From Acidimicrobiia bacterium (lineage in GTDB: Bacteria; Actinomycetota; Acidimicrobiia; IMCC26256; JAENVU01), in NCBI GenBank assembly GCA_017882945.1, contig JADGON010000248.1:1-10078 (forward strand): a stretch of 10,078 bases of DNA, written 5' to 3'. The notes beneath the pieces are model-generated. The model made no database searches. It was not told where the DNA came from and saw nothing but the letters and a program-made list of their open reading frames with translations. Made by a program: the position numbers and the translations under genes. How positions within the stretch are numbered: the stretch's first letter is position 1; each line of letters opens with the position of its first letter. Of the stretch, positions 1 through 6,384 are shown piece after piece.

Positions 1-1092
1 GACGCGCGTGATGCCCACGACTCCACCGAGCTCGTGGAACCAGATGACCGCGGTCGAGCCTCCGAGATCGAGGCACGCGACGCGGCCGATGCTCGAGCGC
101 GTCTCGGTGGAGCCGTTGGGGGTCGGGGGCGGCAGCGGGCCCGTGATGCCGGCCCGCCTCGGGCAGTCGGGCAGTCCCTTGACGGCCGTCAGGGTCGTGC
201 CGGCGTCCTTGAGCATCCGCTGGTACACGCTGGTGCCCCGGCCGGTCGGGTCCGTCTGGAGGTAGAGCACCGAGCCGCATCGTGTCACGAACAACGTCGA
301 CGCGTTCACCCGGGCCCGCTTCGGGTCGAGGAGCACACACGGCTTCCCGGCATCGACGGCGCGCAGGAGAGCGTCCCAGCCGTCCGCAGCCGCGCCGGCG
401 AGTCGACTGCGATCGCGAAAGGCCCGCACCGAAAGGCTCTGCAGCGCGACGGTCGCGTTCGGCTCGTGGAAGGTCTCGACGAACACACCGACCTCACCGG
501 ACTGGAACGTGGCGTCGCGCACCGATGCGATCTGGTGGTTGCTCTCGAAGAGGGTCAGCGTCGTGCCCACGCACTCGGCCCGGACGTCGAACGGACCGGG
601 TGAAGCACGCAACGCGTCGCTGCTCACCCACTTCCCGTTCCCCGTCAGCACGGTGCTGCGGCCTCCCTCGACGCGTGCGATCGCGTACGTACCGTCGTTG
701 CCGACCCCCAACCGGTAGTAGTTGTCCGAGTCCTGCATCCGGCACACGACGCCGAACCCCGTGTCGGCGGGGCTGCTCGCGGTGTCGAAGTGGGCGTTGA
801 GGACCTGGTCGCCGAAGAAGTGCTCGGCGAGCGGGGCGGTGACGAGGCTCCCCGCCTTGCGCAGCCCGATCTGGTAGCCACCCGGTGAAGGCGCGCCGTG
901 GCCGTTGCCGTCGTCGAACGGAGCCAGGGCCGGGTCGGGGGCGCCGAGGTTGGCGTCGACCGAGCGTGCGATGATCGGCGCACCGGCCTTCGGCAGTGCG
1001 GATGCGTCGACCGAGCTCGACGAGCTGCACCCCGTCGCAGCCACCGCGAGCGCGACGAACGCGCCCAGCGCCGCCCAGCTGCTTCGCCCCAT
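1..1092 (-). CDS. Lipoprotein with LamG/DUF1080-like domain, 3'-truncated by window edge
   Basis: The frame is open for 364 codons from ATG at 1092 to base 1 with no stop, so the C-terminus lies outside the window. The protein starts MGRSSWAALGAFVALAVA and reaches a lipobox-like A-T-G-C with the lipidation cysteine at residue 22, followed by five serines; this predicts an exported, membrane-anchored lipoprotein. Residue -3 is Ala rather than the usual Leu, so the lipobox is slightly weak. Residues about 95-224 look like a concanavalin-type beta-sandwich (DUF1080/LamG type): a GFGVVCRMQDSDNYYRLGV stretch, then KWV, then a FDVRAECVG strand and an EVGVFVET strand, usual in carbohydrate- or ligand-binding jelly-roll domains. 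The part from about residue 230 on has several cysteines and I do not recognise it. A GAGAGGG stretch upstream could serve as ribosome site. It is the last gene of the leftward run, 54 bases after the SnoaL-like gene. Its role is unknown; surface binding is inference. Being open at the edge, it is easily missed by ORF callers that need a stop. Confidence 0.82.
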   Translation of the reverse strand, partial: MGRSSWAALGAFVALAVAATGCSSSSSVDASALPKAGAPIIARSVDANLGAPDPALAPFDDGNGHGAPSPGGYQIGLRKAGSLVTAPLAEHFFGDQVLNAHFDTASSPADTGFGVVCRMQDSDNYYRLGVGNDGTYAIARVEGGRSTVLTGNGKWVSSDALRASPGPFDVRAECVGTTLTLFESNHQIASVRDATFQSGEVGVFVETFHEPNATVALQSLSVRAFRDRSRLAGAAADGWDALLRAVDAGKPCVLLDPKRARVNASTLFVTRCGSVLYLQTDPTGRGTSVYQRMLKDAGTTLTAVKGLPDCPRRAGITGPLPPPTPNGSTETRSSIGRVACLDLGGSTAVIWFHELGGVVGITRV

Positions 1093-1146
1093 GACCGCCC
1101 TCTCGTCCGGTCCGAGATCCTTGCACGCACGCCCCCGCGAGCCGGG

Positions 1147-1563
1147 TCAGGCGGGCTTCGCGGCCCGCTTCGCCGCGGCGCGCAGCGCGAGCTCCGGTTC
1201 CTTGCGGTCGAGATAGTCGATCCAGCGGGTCACGAGACCCTCGGCGTCGACGTCGACGATGGTCGCGCCGTGCATCTCGATCGGGGTTCCGGCCACCGGG
1301 TCGTCGGCGCCGCGGCCCGCGTATGTGGCGCGTCCGATCCACTCGAACACCGCCCAGTCCTCGCCCCCACGGATGCTCGTGATCTCCTGGCGCCAGTCCG
1401 GGAAGATCTCCGCCGTGCCGCGCTGCACGGCGCGCAGGTCCTTCGTGCTCGGTGTGTTCGGGTCGCCGAACGTCGCGTCGAGCGCGAAGAGGTCGCGCCA
1501 CCGGCCCTCCTGCTCGAACGCGAGCGCCTGCTCGGCTCGACGCGCCCACGCGTCCCAGTTCAT
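1147..1563 (-). CDS. SnoaL/NTF2-like protein
   Basis: This encodes 138 residues starting MNWDAWARRAEQALAFEQEG. The start at 1563 is chosen because it shares one base with the stop of the upstream LivK-like gene (TGATG arrangement) and has a GAGG eight bases upstream; a start at 1596 would add eleven Arg-rich residues inside the upstream gene. The pattern fits the NTF2/SnoaL alpha+beta cone: an N-terminal helix, a LFALDATFGDPN stretch, a helix with GTAEIFPDWRQE, then strands WAVFEWIGRATYAG, IEMHGATIVDVDAEG and VTRWIDYLDR. Family members are small isomerases, cyclases, dehydratases or ligand-binding proteins, and the fold alone does not give the reaction. The C-terminal tail from about residue 121 is Ala/Lys-rich and probably flexible. 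Its place in a CoA-transferase run suggests an accessory step on the same substrate, which is inference. Confidence 0.85.
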   Translation of the reverse strand: MNWDAWARRAEQALAFEQEGRWRDLFALDATFGDPNTPSTKDLRAVQRGTAEIFPDWRQEITSIRGGEDWAVFEWIGRATYAGRGADDPVAGTPIEMHGATIVDVDAEGLVTRWIDYLDRKEPELALRAAAKRAAKPA

Positions 1564-2603
1564 CAGACGACCTCGACGCTGCGGCCGCCCCGCCACGCGC
1601 GCAGCACGAGCGCCTCGCCCTTGAGCGCCGCGTGATCCCAGTCGCCGAACCCCATGGTGGTACCCGCCTTTCCGGTCGCCGCGGGCAGACGCTTGACGCG
1701 CTCGAGCCCGACGCGCACCGAGGCGGCGGTTCGCTCGTCCGCGAGCACGATCCCTTCACCGAGCAGGCGCCCGATGTCATAGGCAGCGACGCCGATCGGG
1801 CTGGCCGCGTGCATCCGTGAGCGCTCGCGCAGCTCGGCGCGAATCGGATTGGTGTCACTGATGGTGTCGACGTAGGCCCAGTCCTCGAAGCCGCTGCGCC
1901 AATCCGGTCGCGCGTAGCCGAACATCAGCGCGGAGTTGGTCACGACGGGCCCGGTCCAGCCCGCGGCCTCGACGCCGAGCGCTACCGCACGCGCGGCGAC
2001 GCCCAGGCCGAGGTACAGCAGCGCATCGGGCTCGACGGTCAGCGCGGCCTCGACGTCGGCGCGCAGGTCGTCGGCGAGCGGTGACACGGAGCTGCGAAAC
2101 GCGAGCTCCGGATCTCCGGTGCGGGCAACCGCGCGGCCGAGCCAGAGGTTGTAGCTGGTGCCCACCGGAGTGTCGTCGTACAGGACGGCAATCCGGTGAT
2201 GGCCGTGCGCGCGGAGATGCTCGGCGAGCAGGACGGGCTCCTCCTCGAGCGAGCCGACCTGGTAGTGGAACATGTGCAGGCCACGCGTGAACGCGCCACC
2301 GGTGTAGTTGATGCACGCGATTCCGGCGTCGTCGGCGAGGTCGCGCACGATCAAGCCGTTGTCGCTGATCGACGGACCGACGATCGCGACGACTCCTGCG
2401 TGGACCAGCTCGTTGAACGACTCGATCACGGACTCGGCCGACCCCGCCGGCAACCCGTCGGCTTGACGGGCTGTCAGCGTGATCTCCTCGCCGAGCCGCT
2501 CGTCGACGCGCTGCTCCGCGAATCCGAGCCGCAGGCCGTCCTCGAAGTAACGACCACCGTCTCCCTGGGGGAAGTCGTACAGAACCCCTACCGGTACGGT
2601 CAC
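1563..2603 (-). CDS. LivK-like type I periplasmic-binding-fold protein without signal peptide
   Basis: The 346-residue product is a full-length type I periplasmic-binding-protein domain (Peripla_BP_6/LivK-like, as in branched-chain amino acid and amide binders). Recognisable parts are the first strand and helix PVGVLYDFPQGDGGRYFEDG, VVAIVGPSISDNG (residues 72-83, the usual ligand-contact loop), the second-lobe start RIAVLYDDTPVG (137-148), and AAYDIG (273-278). Translation starts at GTG 2603, whose GTGA overlaps the stop of the upstream CoA-transferase by four bases, with GGAG about 11 bases upstream. The protein begins directly with the first fold strand. It has no signal peptide, and upstream in-frame codons read into the CoA-transferase gene without a hydrophobic segment. 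It should therefore stay in the cytoplasm, unlike transporter-bound family members. No ABC permease or ATPase gene is nearby. A cytoplasmic sensor role like AmiC of Pseudomonas is plausible but inferred; a degenerate transporter component is the alternative. Confidence 0.88.
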   Translation of the reverse strand: MTVPVGVLYDFPQGDGGRYFEDGLRLGFAEQRVDERLGEEITLTARQADGLPAGSAESVIESFNELVHAGVVAIVGPSISDNGLIVRDLADDAGIACINYTGGAFTRGLHMFHYQVGSLEEEPVLLAEHLRAHGHHRIAVLYDDTPVGTSYNLWLGRAVARTGDPELAFRSSVSPLADDLRADVEAALTVEPDALLYLGLGVAARAVALGVEAAGWTGPVVTNSALMFGYARPDWRSGFEDWAYVDTISDTNPIRAELRERSRMHAASPIGVAAYDIGRLLGEGIVLADERTAASVRVGLERVKRLPAATGKAGTTMGFGDWDHAALKGEALVLRAWRGGRSVEVV

Positions 2604-3730
2604 GTCGGTTGCTCCAGCTGGTCGAGGACTTCCCGGGTGTGTTCACCGAGGCGCGGTGGGGGGCGGTCGAACCGGAACGGTGATCCGTTCGCCACGATCG
2701 GCGCGCCGACATGGGTGACGCCGTCGATCTCGACGAAGTGGCCGCGCGCCCGCAGGTGCCGGTCGTCGAGCGTCTCGTCGGGGGTCCGGATCACCCCCCA
2801 CGGCAACCCCGCCTCCTGGCCGAGCCGGAACAGCTCCTCGCCGTCATGGCGGTCGGCGAGGCGTTGGGTCGCAGCCATGAGCTCGCCGTAGCCGCGCGCG
2901 CGATGGCGCGGGTCTTCGAACGCGGGATCCGCGAGCGGTCCGGCGACACCGTCGGCCTCCAGCATCGCGAGGAAGTGGGTGAACACGTGCGGACCGAGGA
3001 AGTCGGGAATCAGCGCAGCGACCTGCTTGCCGTCGCGCGCGGTGACGGTCGGGTGGCGGAACCGGGCCATTGGCGATCCGGTGCAGAGGTACGTCATGAC
3101 GTGCCACTCGGTCATCGACGCCGACGCCTGGTGGGCCGAGACGTCGATCAGCTGCCCCTGCCCCGTGCGAGCCCGGAAGTCGAGCGCGGCGAGGACCGCG
3201 ATCGCGCCGTAGGTCGCCGCGGTCAGCCACGCCTGGTCGCCCCAGCACGCGAGCGGCGGATCGTCGGTGCCGTAGCCGCACACCGCCATGGACCCGCCGA
3301 GCGCCATGAGCACCAGATCGTCGGCGGCGTAGTCGGCCCACGGGCCGGTGAGCCCGAACGGCGTGATCACGCAGCTGACGAGACCGGAGCTGCCCGCCGA
3401 CAACGACTCGTGGTCGAGGCCGCGCGCTGCGGCCCGGCTCGAGCCGAGCGTGTGGATCACCACGTCGGCGGCCGCGCACACGCGGCGAGCGGTCTCGTCG
3501 TCGTCGACCACGACCGACCGCTTGCCGACGTTGAAGTGCCAGAAGTCGAGGCTCGCGTCGAGGTCACCGTCGCGCCCCTCGACGTACGGGCCGGCGTGCC
3601 GGCTCGCCGCGCCTTCGGGCGGCTCGATCTTGACGACCTCCGCGCCGAGGCCGGCGAGCAGGCGTCCGCAGTACTCGACCGGCTCGTCGACGAGCTCGAC
3701 CACCTTCACCCCGTCGAGCGCACCCGTCAT
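2600..3730 (-). CDS. Family III (CaiB/BaiF) CoA-transferase, paralog 1
   Basis: The 376-residue product is a cytoplasmic type III CoA-transferase, a family that moves CoA between carboxylic acids through enzyme-bound anhydride and thioester intermediates. Evidence is the start LDGVKVVELVDEPVEYCGRL, the GAEVVKIEPPEG motif (residues 29-40), NVGKRSVVVD (67-76), VITPFGLTGPWA (121-132), the GQGQLIDVSAHQA segment (190-202) and the C-terminal RLGEHTREVL. Length is near the low end of the usual 380-450. The position I align with the family's nucleophilic Asp (Asp169 in formyl-CoA transferase) is Gln201 here, although Asp196 of the LIDVS motif is kept. Its ATG overlaps the stop of the paralog upstream (ATGA) and its stop overlaps the start of the LivK-like gene (GTGA), so the three are probably coupled. 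The substrate is unknown. It may act as one subunit of a heteromer with the neighbouring paralog, as BbsE and BbsF do, or it may be a non-catalytic homolog. Confidence 0.92.
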   Translation of the reverse strand: MTGALDGVKVVELVDEPVEYCGRLLAGLGAEVVKIEPPEGAASRHAGPYVEGRDGDLDASLDFWHFNVGKRSVVVDDDETARRVCAAADVVIHTLGSSRAAARGLDHESLSAGSSGLVSCVITPFGLTGPWADYAADDLVLMALGGSMAVCGYGTDDPPLACWGDQAWLTAATYGAIAVLAALDFRARTGQGQLIDVSAHQASASMTEWHVMTYLCTGSPMARFRHPTVTARDGKQVAALIPDFLGPHVFTHFLAMLEADGVAGPLADPAFEDPRHRARGYGELMAATQRLADRHDGEELFRLGQEAGLPWGVIRTPDETLDDRHLRARGHFVEIDGVTHVGAPIVANGSPFRFDRPPPRLGEHTREVLDQLEQPT

Positions 3731-5034
3731 TGCAGGGCCCCCGAACCCACGAGCACGGCGATCTCGTCGTCGGGGAGTCCGAGCACCTCACCCAGGACGT
3801 AGTCACGGTCCTCGTCGAGGTCCGGCGGCCCGCGATGGATGGCTCCGCCGGTGTCCGGAGGCGTGACCGAGAGCTCGAACGGCACGCCTTCGAGTGGGAG
3901 CTCACCGACCTCGGTGCTCGCAAGCCGGGTGAAGTGGTGTCGTGCTGCAAGCTGCGGATCCCGCTCGACGCGGTCTGCCGCGTCCTGCACCGCGCCGGCG
4001 GGAACGCCGACGCGCTGCATGGTCTCCATCACCTCGTACCGATCCCGGGTCTCGGTCCAGGTCTCGACGAGCCGGTCGAGCTCATCCGCGTGCTCGATGC
4101 GCGCGGCGAGTGTCGCGAACCGCGCGTCGTCGGTCCACGCGGGGTGTCCGAGCGCGGCGACGAACGCGAGCCAGTGCGCTTCGGTGCTGCACGAGATCAC
4201 GACCCAGCGGTCATCGCCGAGTGCCCGGTACGCGCCTTGGGGCGCGCCACCGCGCCGGTTGCCCGGTGGGAAGCCGGCGCGGCGCGACGACCGGCCGTTC
4301 ACCGAGCGGTCGAGCACGAGCGGCCCGCCGAGCGCGGTGGCCGGTTCGAGCTGGGAGACGTCGACGTGCTGGCCCTCGCCGGTCGCGCGTCGGTGCGCGA
4401 GCGCGGCCAGCACCCCGTACGCGCCGAGGTAGCCGCCGACGTGGTCCAGGTAGCTGAACGACCAGCCCGCGGGCTCGCGGTCGGGCAGCCCGACGAGATG
4501 GGTGAGTCCGGTGAGCGCCTGCGCGGTCGGTCCCATGGTGACGTAGTGCGAATCCGGACCGACGTGGCCGTACCCGCACATCGACACGTAGATGACGTCG
4601 GGCCGGAGCTCCTTCAGCGTGTCGTAGTCGAGCCCCCAACGCCCGAGCGTGCCGGCGGCGAAGCTCTCCGTGACGACGTCGCTCACCGCGACGAGCCGGC
4701 GGAGCAGGTCGAGCCCGGCCGGATTGCGGGCGTCGACCGCGATGCTGCGCTTCCCGCCGGTGTTGTACTTGTAGAAGATGCCGCCGCGGTTGGGACTCTG
4801 CTGCTTCTGGGCCTGCGCGAGCGTCGCGCCTCCGAAGCCCTGGCCGGTTTCGCCGGGTTCGGGGACGAACGGTGGCATCACCCGGATCGGGTCGGGCCGG
4901 GTCGTGCTCTCGATCCGGATGACCTCGGCCCCGAGGCAACCGAGGATCATCGTGGCCTGCGAGCCGAAGCCCAGCCGGCAGAAGTCCAGTACCCGCAAGC
5001 CGTCGAGCGCCGTCGGAGCCGCCGTTTCCCCCAT
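3727..5034 (-). CDS. Family III (CaiB/BaiF) CoA-transferase, paralog 2
   Basis: The 435-residue product is a second type III CoA-transferase and the first gene of the leftward run. Supporting motifs are ALDGLRVLDFCRLGFGSQAT (9-28), GAEVIRIESTTRPDPIR (35-51), NTGGKRSIAVD (91-101), VVTESFAAGTLGRWGLDY (120-137), VSMCGYGHVGP (150-160) and the GEGQHVDVSQLEPA segment (219-232). Glu230 sits where I align the Asp nucleophile of formyl-CoA transferase; I recall Glu there in VDLSQYEA-type members such as the benzylsuccinate CoA-transferase group. Residues about 53-88, containing GFGGATLAQAQKQQSPNRGG, look like the longer insertion of that subgroup. The start ATG at 5034 lacks a strong ribosome site; the nearest GAGG is about 14 bases upstream, so a short-leader or leaderless message is possible. 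It overlaps the following paralog by four bases. Co-translation of two unequal paralogs suggests a two-subunit enzyme, which is inference. Confidence 0.93.
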   Translation of the reverse strand: MGETAAPTALDGLRVLDFCRLGFGSQATMILGCLGAEVIRIESTTRPDPIRVMPPFVPEPGETGQGFGGATLAQAQKQQSPNRGGIFYKYNTGGKRSIAVDARNPAGLDLLRRLVAVSDVVTESFAAGTLGRWGLDYDTLKELRPDVIYVSMCGYGHVGPDSHYVTMGPTAQALTGLTHLVGLPDREPAGWSFSYLDHVGGYLGAYGVLAALAHRRATGEGQHVDVSQLEPATALGGPLVLDRSVNGRSSRRAGFPPGNRRGGAPQGAYRALGDDRWVVISCSTEAHWLAFVAALGHPAWTDDARFATLAARIEHADELDRLVETWTETRDRYEVMETMQRVGVPAGAVQDAADRVERDPQLAARHHFTRLASTEVGELPLEGVPFELSVTPPDTGGAIHRGPPDLDEDRDYVLGEVLGLPDDEIAVLVGSGALQ

Positions 5035-5103
5035 GGGCCGAAACTAGCCTCGCCCGGGCGCGGCGACCCAAGATGGCGCTGACGCGTAGGTGGAGGGGGA
5101 GCG
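5035..5103. promoter_or_regulatory. Divergent intergenic region with shared promoters
   Basis: This 69-base gap lies between the divergent starts of the CoA-transferase run and the amidohydrolase run, so promoters for both should lie here or in the flanking gene ends. The rightward gene has a strong ribosome site, GGAGG at 5092-5096, seven bases before ATG 5104. On the leftward side a TAGTTT stretch stands about 10 bases before ATG 5034, and a TTGGGT lies 19 bases further upstream. These only weakly resemble -10 and -35 boxes, so I do not assign a promoter. Confidence 0.5.
5051..5060. promoter_or_regulatory. 10-base perfect palindrome, possible operator
   Basis: The sequence CGCCCGGGCG is a perfect inverted repeat placed near the middle of the divergent gap. 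The flanking bases (T and C) do not extend it. Its place suits a repressor site serving both runs, but such palindromes are frequent by chance at this GC content and no regulator gene is in view, so this is a weak call. Confidence 0.2.
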
Positions 5104-6384
5104 ATGCAGATCGACGACATGATCCTGGTGAGCGTCGACGACCACGTGGTGGAGCCGCCGGACATGTTCGAACGGCATCTTCCCGCTCGATGGCATGACG
5201 TCGCGCCGCGCGTCGAGCGGCGTGCCGACGGCAGTGACGTGTGGATCTATGACGGCAACGAGATCCCCAACATCGGGCTCAACGCGGTCGCCGGTCGGCC
5301 ACCGGACGAGTACGGCATGGAACCCACGTCGTTCGAGGAGATCCGCTCCGGCTGCTTCGATCTCGGTGACCGCGTTCGGGACATGGACGCGAACGGTGTG
5401 ATCGGCTCGATGTGCTTCCCGTCGTTCCCGAACCTGTGCGGTCAGCTCTTCAGCCGGTCGAGCGACCTCGACGCGGGTCTCGCCGTGCTGCAGGCGTACA
5501 ACGACTGGCACATCGACGAGTGGTGCGGCGGTGCGCCCGGGCGGTTCATCCCGCTCATGCTCCCGCCCATCTGGGATCCGGACGCGATGGCCGCGGAGGT
5601 GCGACGCAACGCCGCCAAGGGTTGCCATGCCGTCTCGTTCTCCGAGAATCCCTCGCACCTGAAGCTGCCGAGCTTCCACGACGCGCACTGGGATCCGTTC
5701 TGGCAGGCCTGCGTCGACGAGGGCACGATCGTGTGCCTCCACATCGGGTCGTCCTCACGTCTCGTCATGACCGCGCGCGACGCACCGATCGACGTGCTCA
5801 TCACCCTGCAGCCGATCAACATCGTCCAGGCTGCGGCCGATCTGCTCTGGTCGCCGGTGCTCCGCAAGTTCCCCGAGCTGCAGGTCGCGCTCTCCGAGGG
5901 CGGCATCGGCTGGATCCCGTACTTCTGCGACCGGGTCGACTGGATCTACACGCGCCATCACCAGTGGACCGGCCAGGACTTCGGGGGCCGGCTTCCGAGC
6001 GAGGTCTTCCTCGAGCGCGTGGTGCTGTGTTTCATCGACGACCCGGCCGGGGTGGCCAACTTGGACCGCATGGACGTGGATCGGGTGTGCTGGGAGGGTG
6101 ACTACCCGCACTCGGACTCGACGTGGCCGATCTCGCCCGAGACGCTGTGGCCCGCCGTCGAAGATCTGCCCGACGCCGTGATCGACAAGGTCACGCACGA
6201 GAACGCGATGCGGCACTTCCGCTACGACCCGTTCTCCACGCGCGAGCGGTCCGAGTGCACGGTGGGTGCGCTGCGGGCCCAGGCCGTCGACGTCGACGTG
6301 ACGCCCCGCTCGGTCGCGCCGCGCCTCGAGCGCAAGACCGGTGCCGCCGACCTCATCGGCACGGCCGACCGGGGCAAGCGTTGA
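5104..6384 (+). CDS. Amidohydrolase family 2 (ACMSD/resorcylate decarboxylase-like) protein
   Basis: The 426-residue product belongs to the Amidohydro_2 family, TIM-barrel metalloenzymes that hydrolyse or decarboxylate. It opens with VSVDDHVVEPPDMFERHLP (9-27), a hallmark of the actinobacterial branch. By alignment from memory with gamma-resorcylate decarboxylase (Glu-x-His, His, Asp), likely metal ligands are Asp12 and His14, His213 in CLHIGSS and Asp333 in EGDYPHSDSTWP; the 120-residue spacing of the last two resembles the known enzymes. The SEGGIGW segment with Glu265 is typical of this branch and lies where decarboxylases often carry a catalytic His. Residues from about 378 to the end form a charged C-terminal extension beyond the barrel. 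Ribosome site GGAGG at 5092 fixes the start. It heads the rightward run and its stop overlaps the TTG start of the thiolase-like gene. Substrate and choice between hydrolysis and decarboxylation are not readable. Confidence 0.9.
   Translation: MQIDDMILVSVDDHVVEPPDMFERHLPARWHDVAPRVERRADGSDVWIYDGNEIPNIGLNAVAGRPPDEYGMEPTSFEEIRSGCFDLGDRVRDMDANGVIGSMCFPSFPNLCGQLFSRSSDLDAGLAVLQAYNDWHIDEWCGGAPGRFIPLMLPPIWDPDAMAAEVRRNAAKGCHAVSFSENPSHLKLPSFHDAHWDPFWQACVDEGTIVCLHIGSSSRLVMTARDAPIDVLITLQPINIVQAAADLLWSPVLRKFPELQVALSEGGIGWIPYFCDRVDWIYTRHHQWTGQDFGGRLPSEVFLERVVLCFIDDPAGVANLDRMDVDRVCWEGDYPHSDSTWPISPETLWPAVEDLPDAVIDKVTHENAMRHFRYDPFSTRERSECTVGALRAQAVDVDVTPRSVAPRLERKTGAADLIGTADRGKR

Noticed and set aside
494..1858. 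Long leftward open frame of 454 codons across three genes
   Set aside because: It is Arg/Gly/Pro-rich without fold-like patterning and is out of frame with the lipoprotein, SnoaL-like and LivK-like genes, which all have recognisable sequence and linked starts.
2711..3802. Rightward open frame of 363 codons antisense to CoA-transferase paralog 1
   Set aside because: Same reason: an Arg/Val/Glu-rich antisense shadow of a well-supported gene, with no motif or ribosome site.
3730..5082. Rightward open frame of 450 codons antisense to CoA-transferase paralog 2
   Set aside because: It mirrors the codon structure of the clear CoA-transferase gene on the other strand; its translation shows no family pattern. 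Long antisense frames are expected at this GC content.
6123..6380. N-terminal extension of the thiolase-like gene to ATG 6123
   Set aside because: The added 86 residues are Arg-rich and lie wholly inside the amidohydrolase coding sequence; the thiolase fold begins just after TTG 6381.
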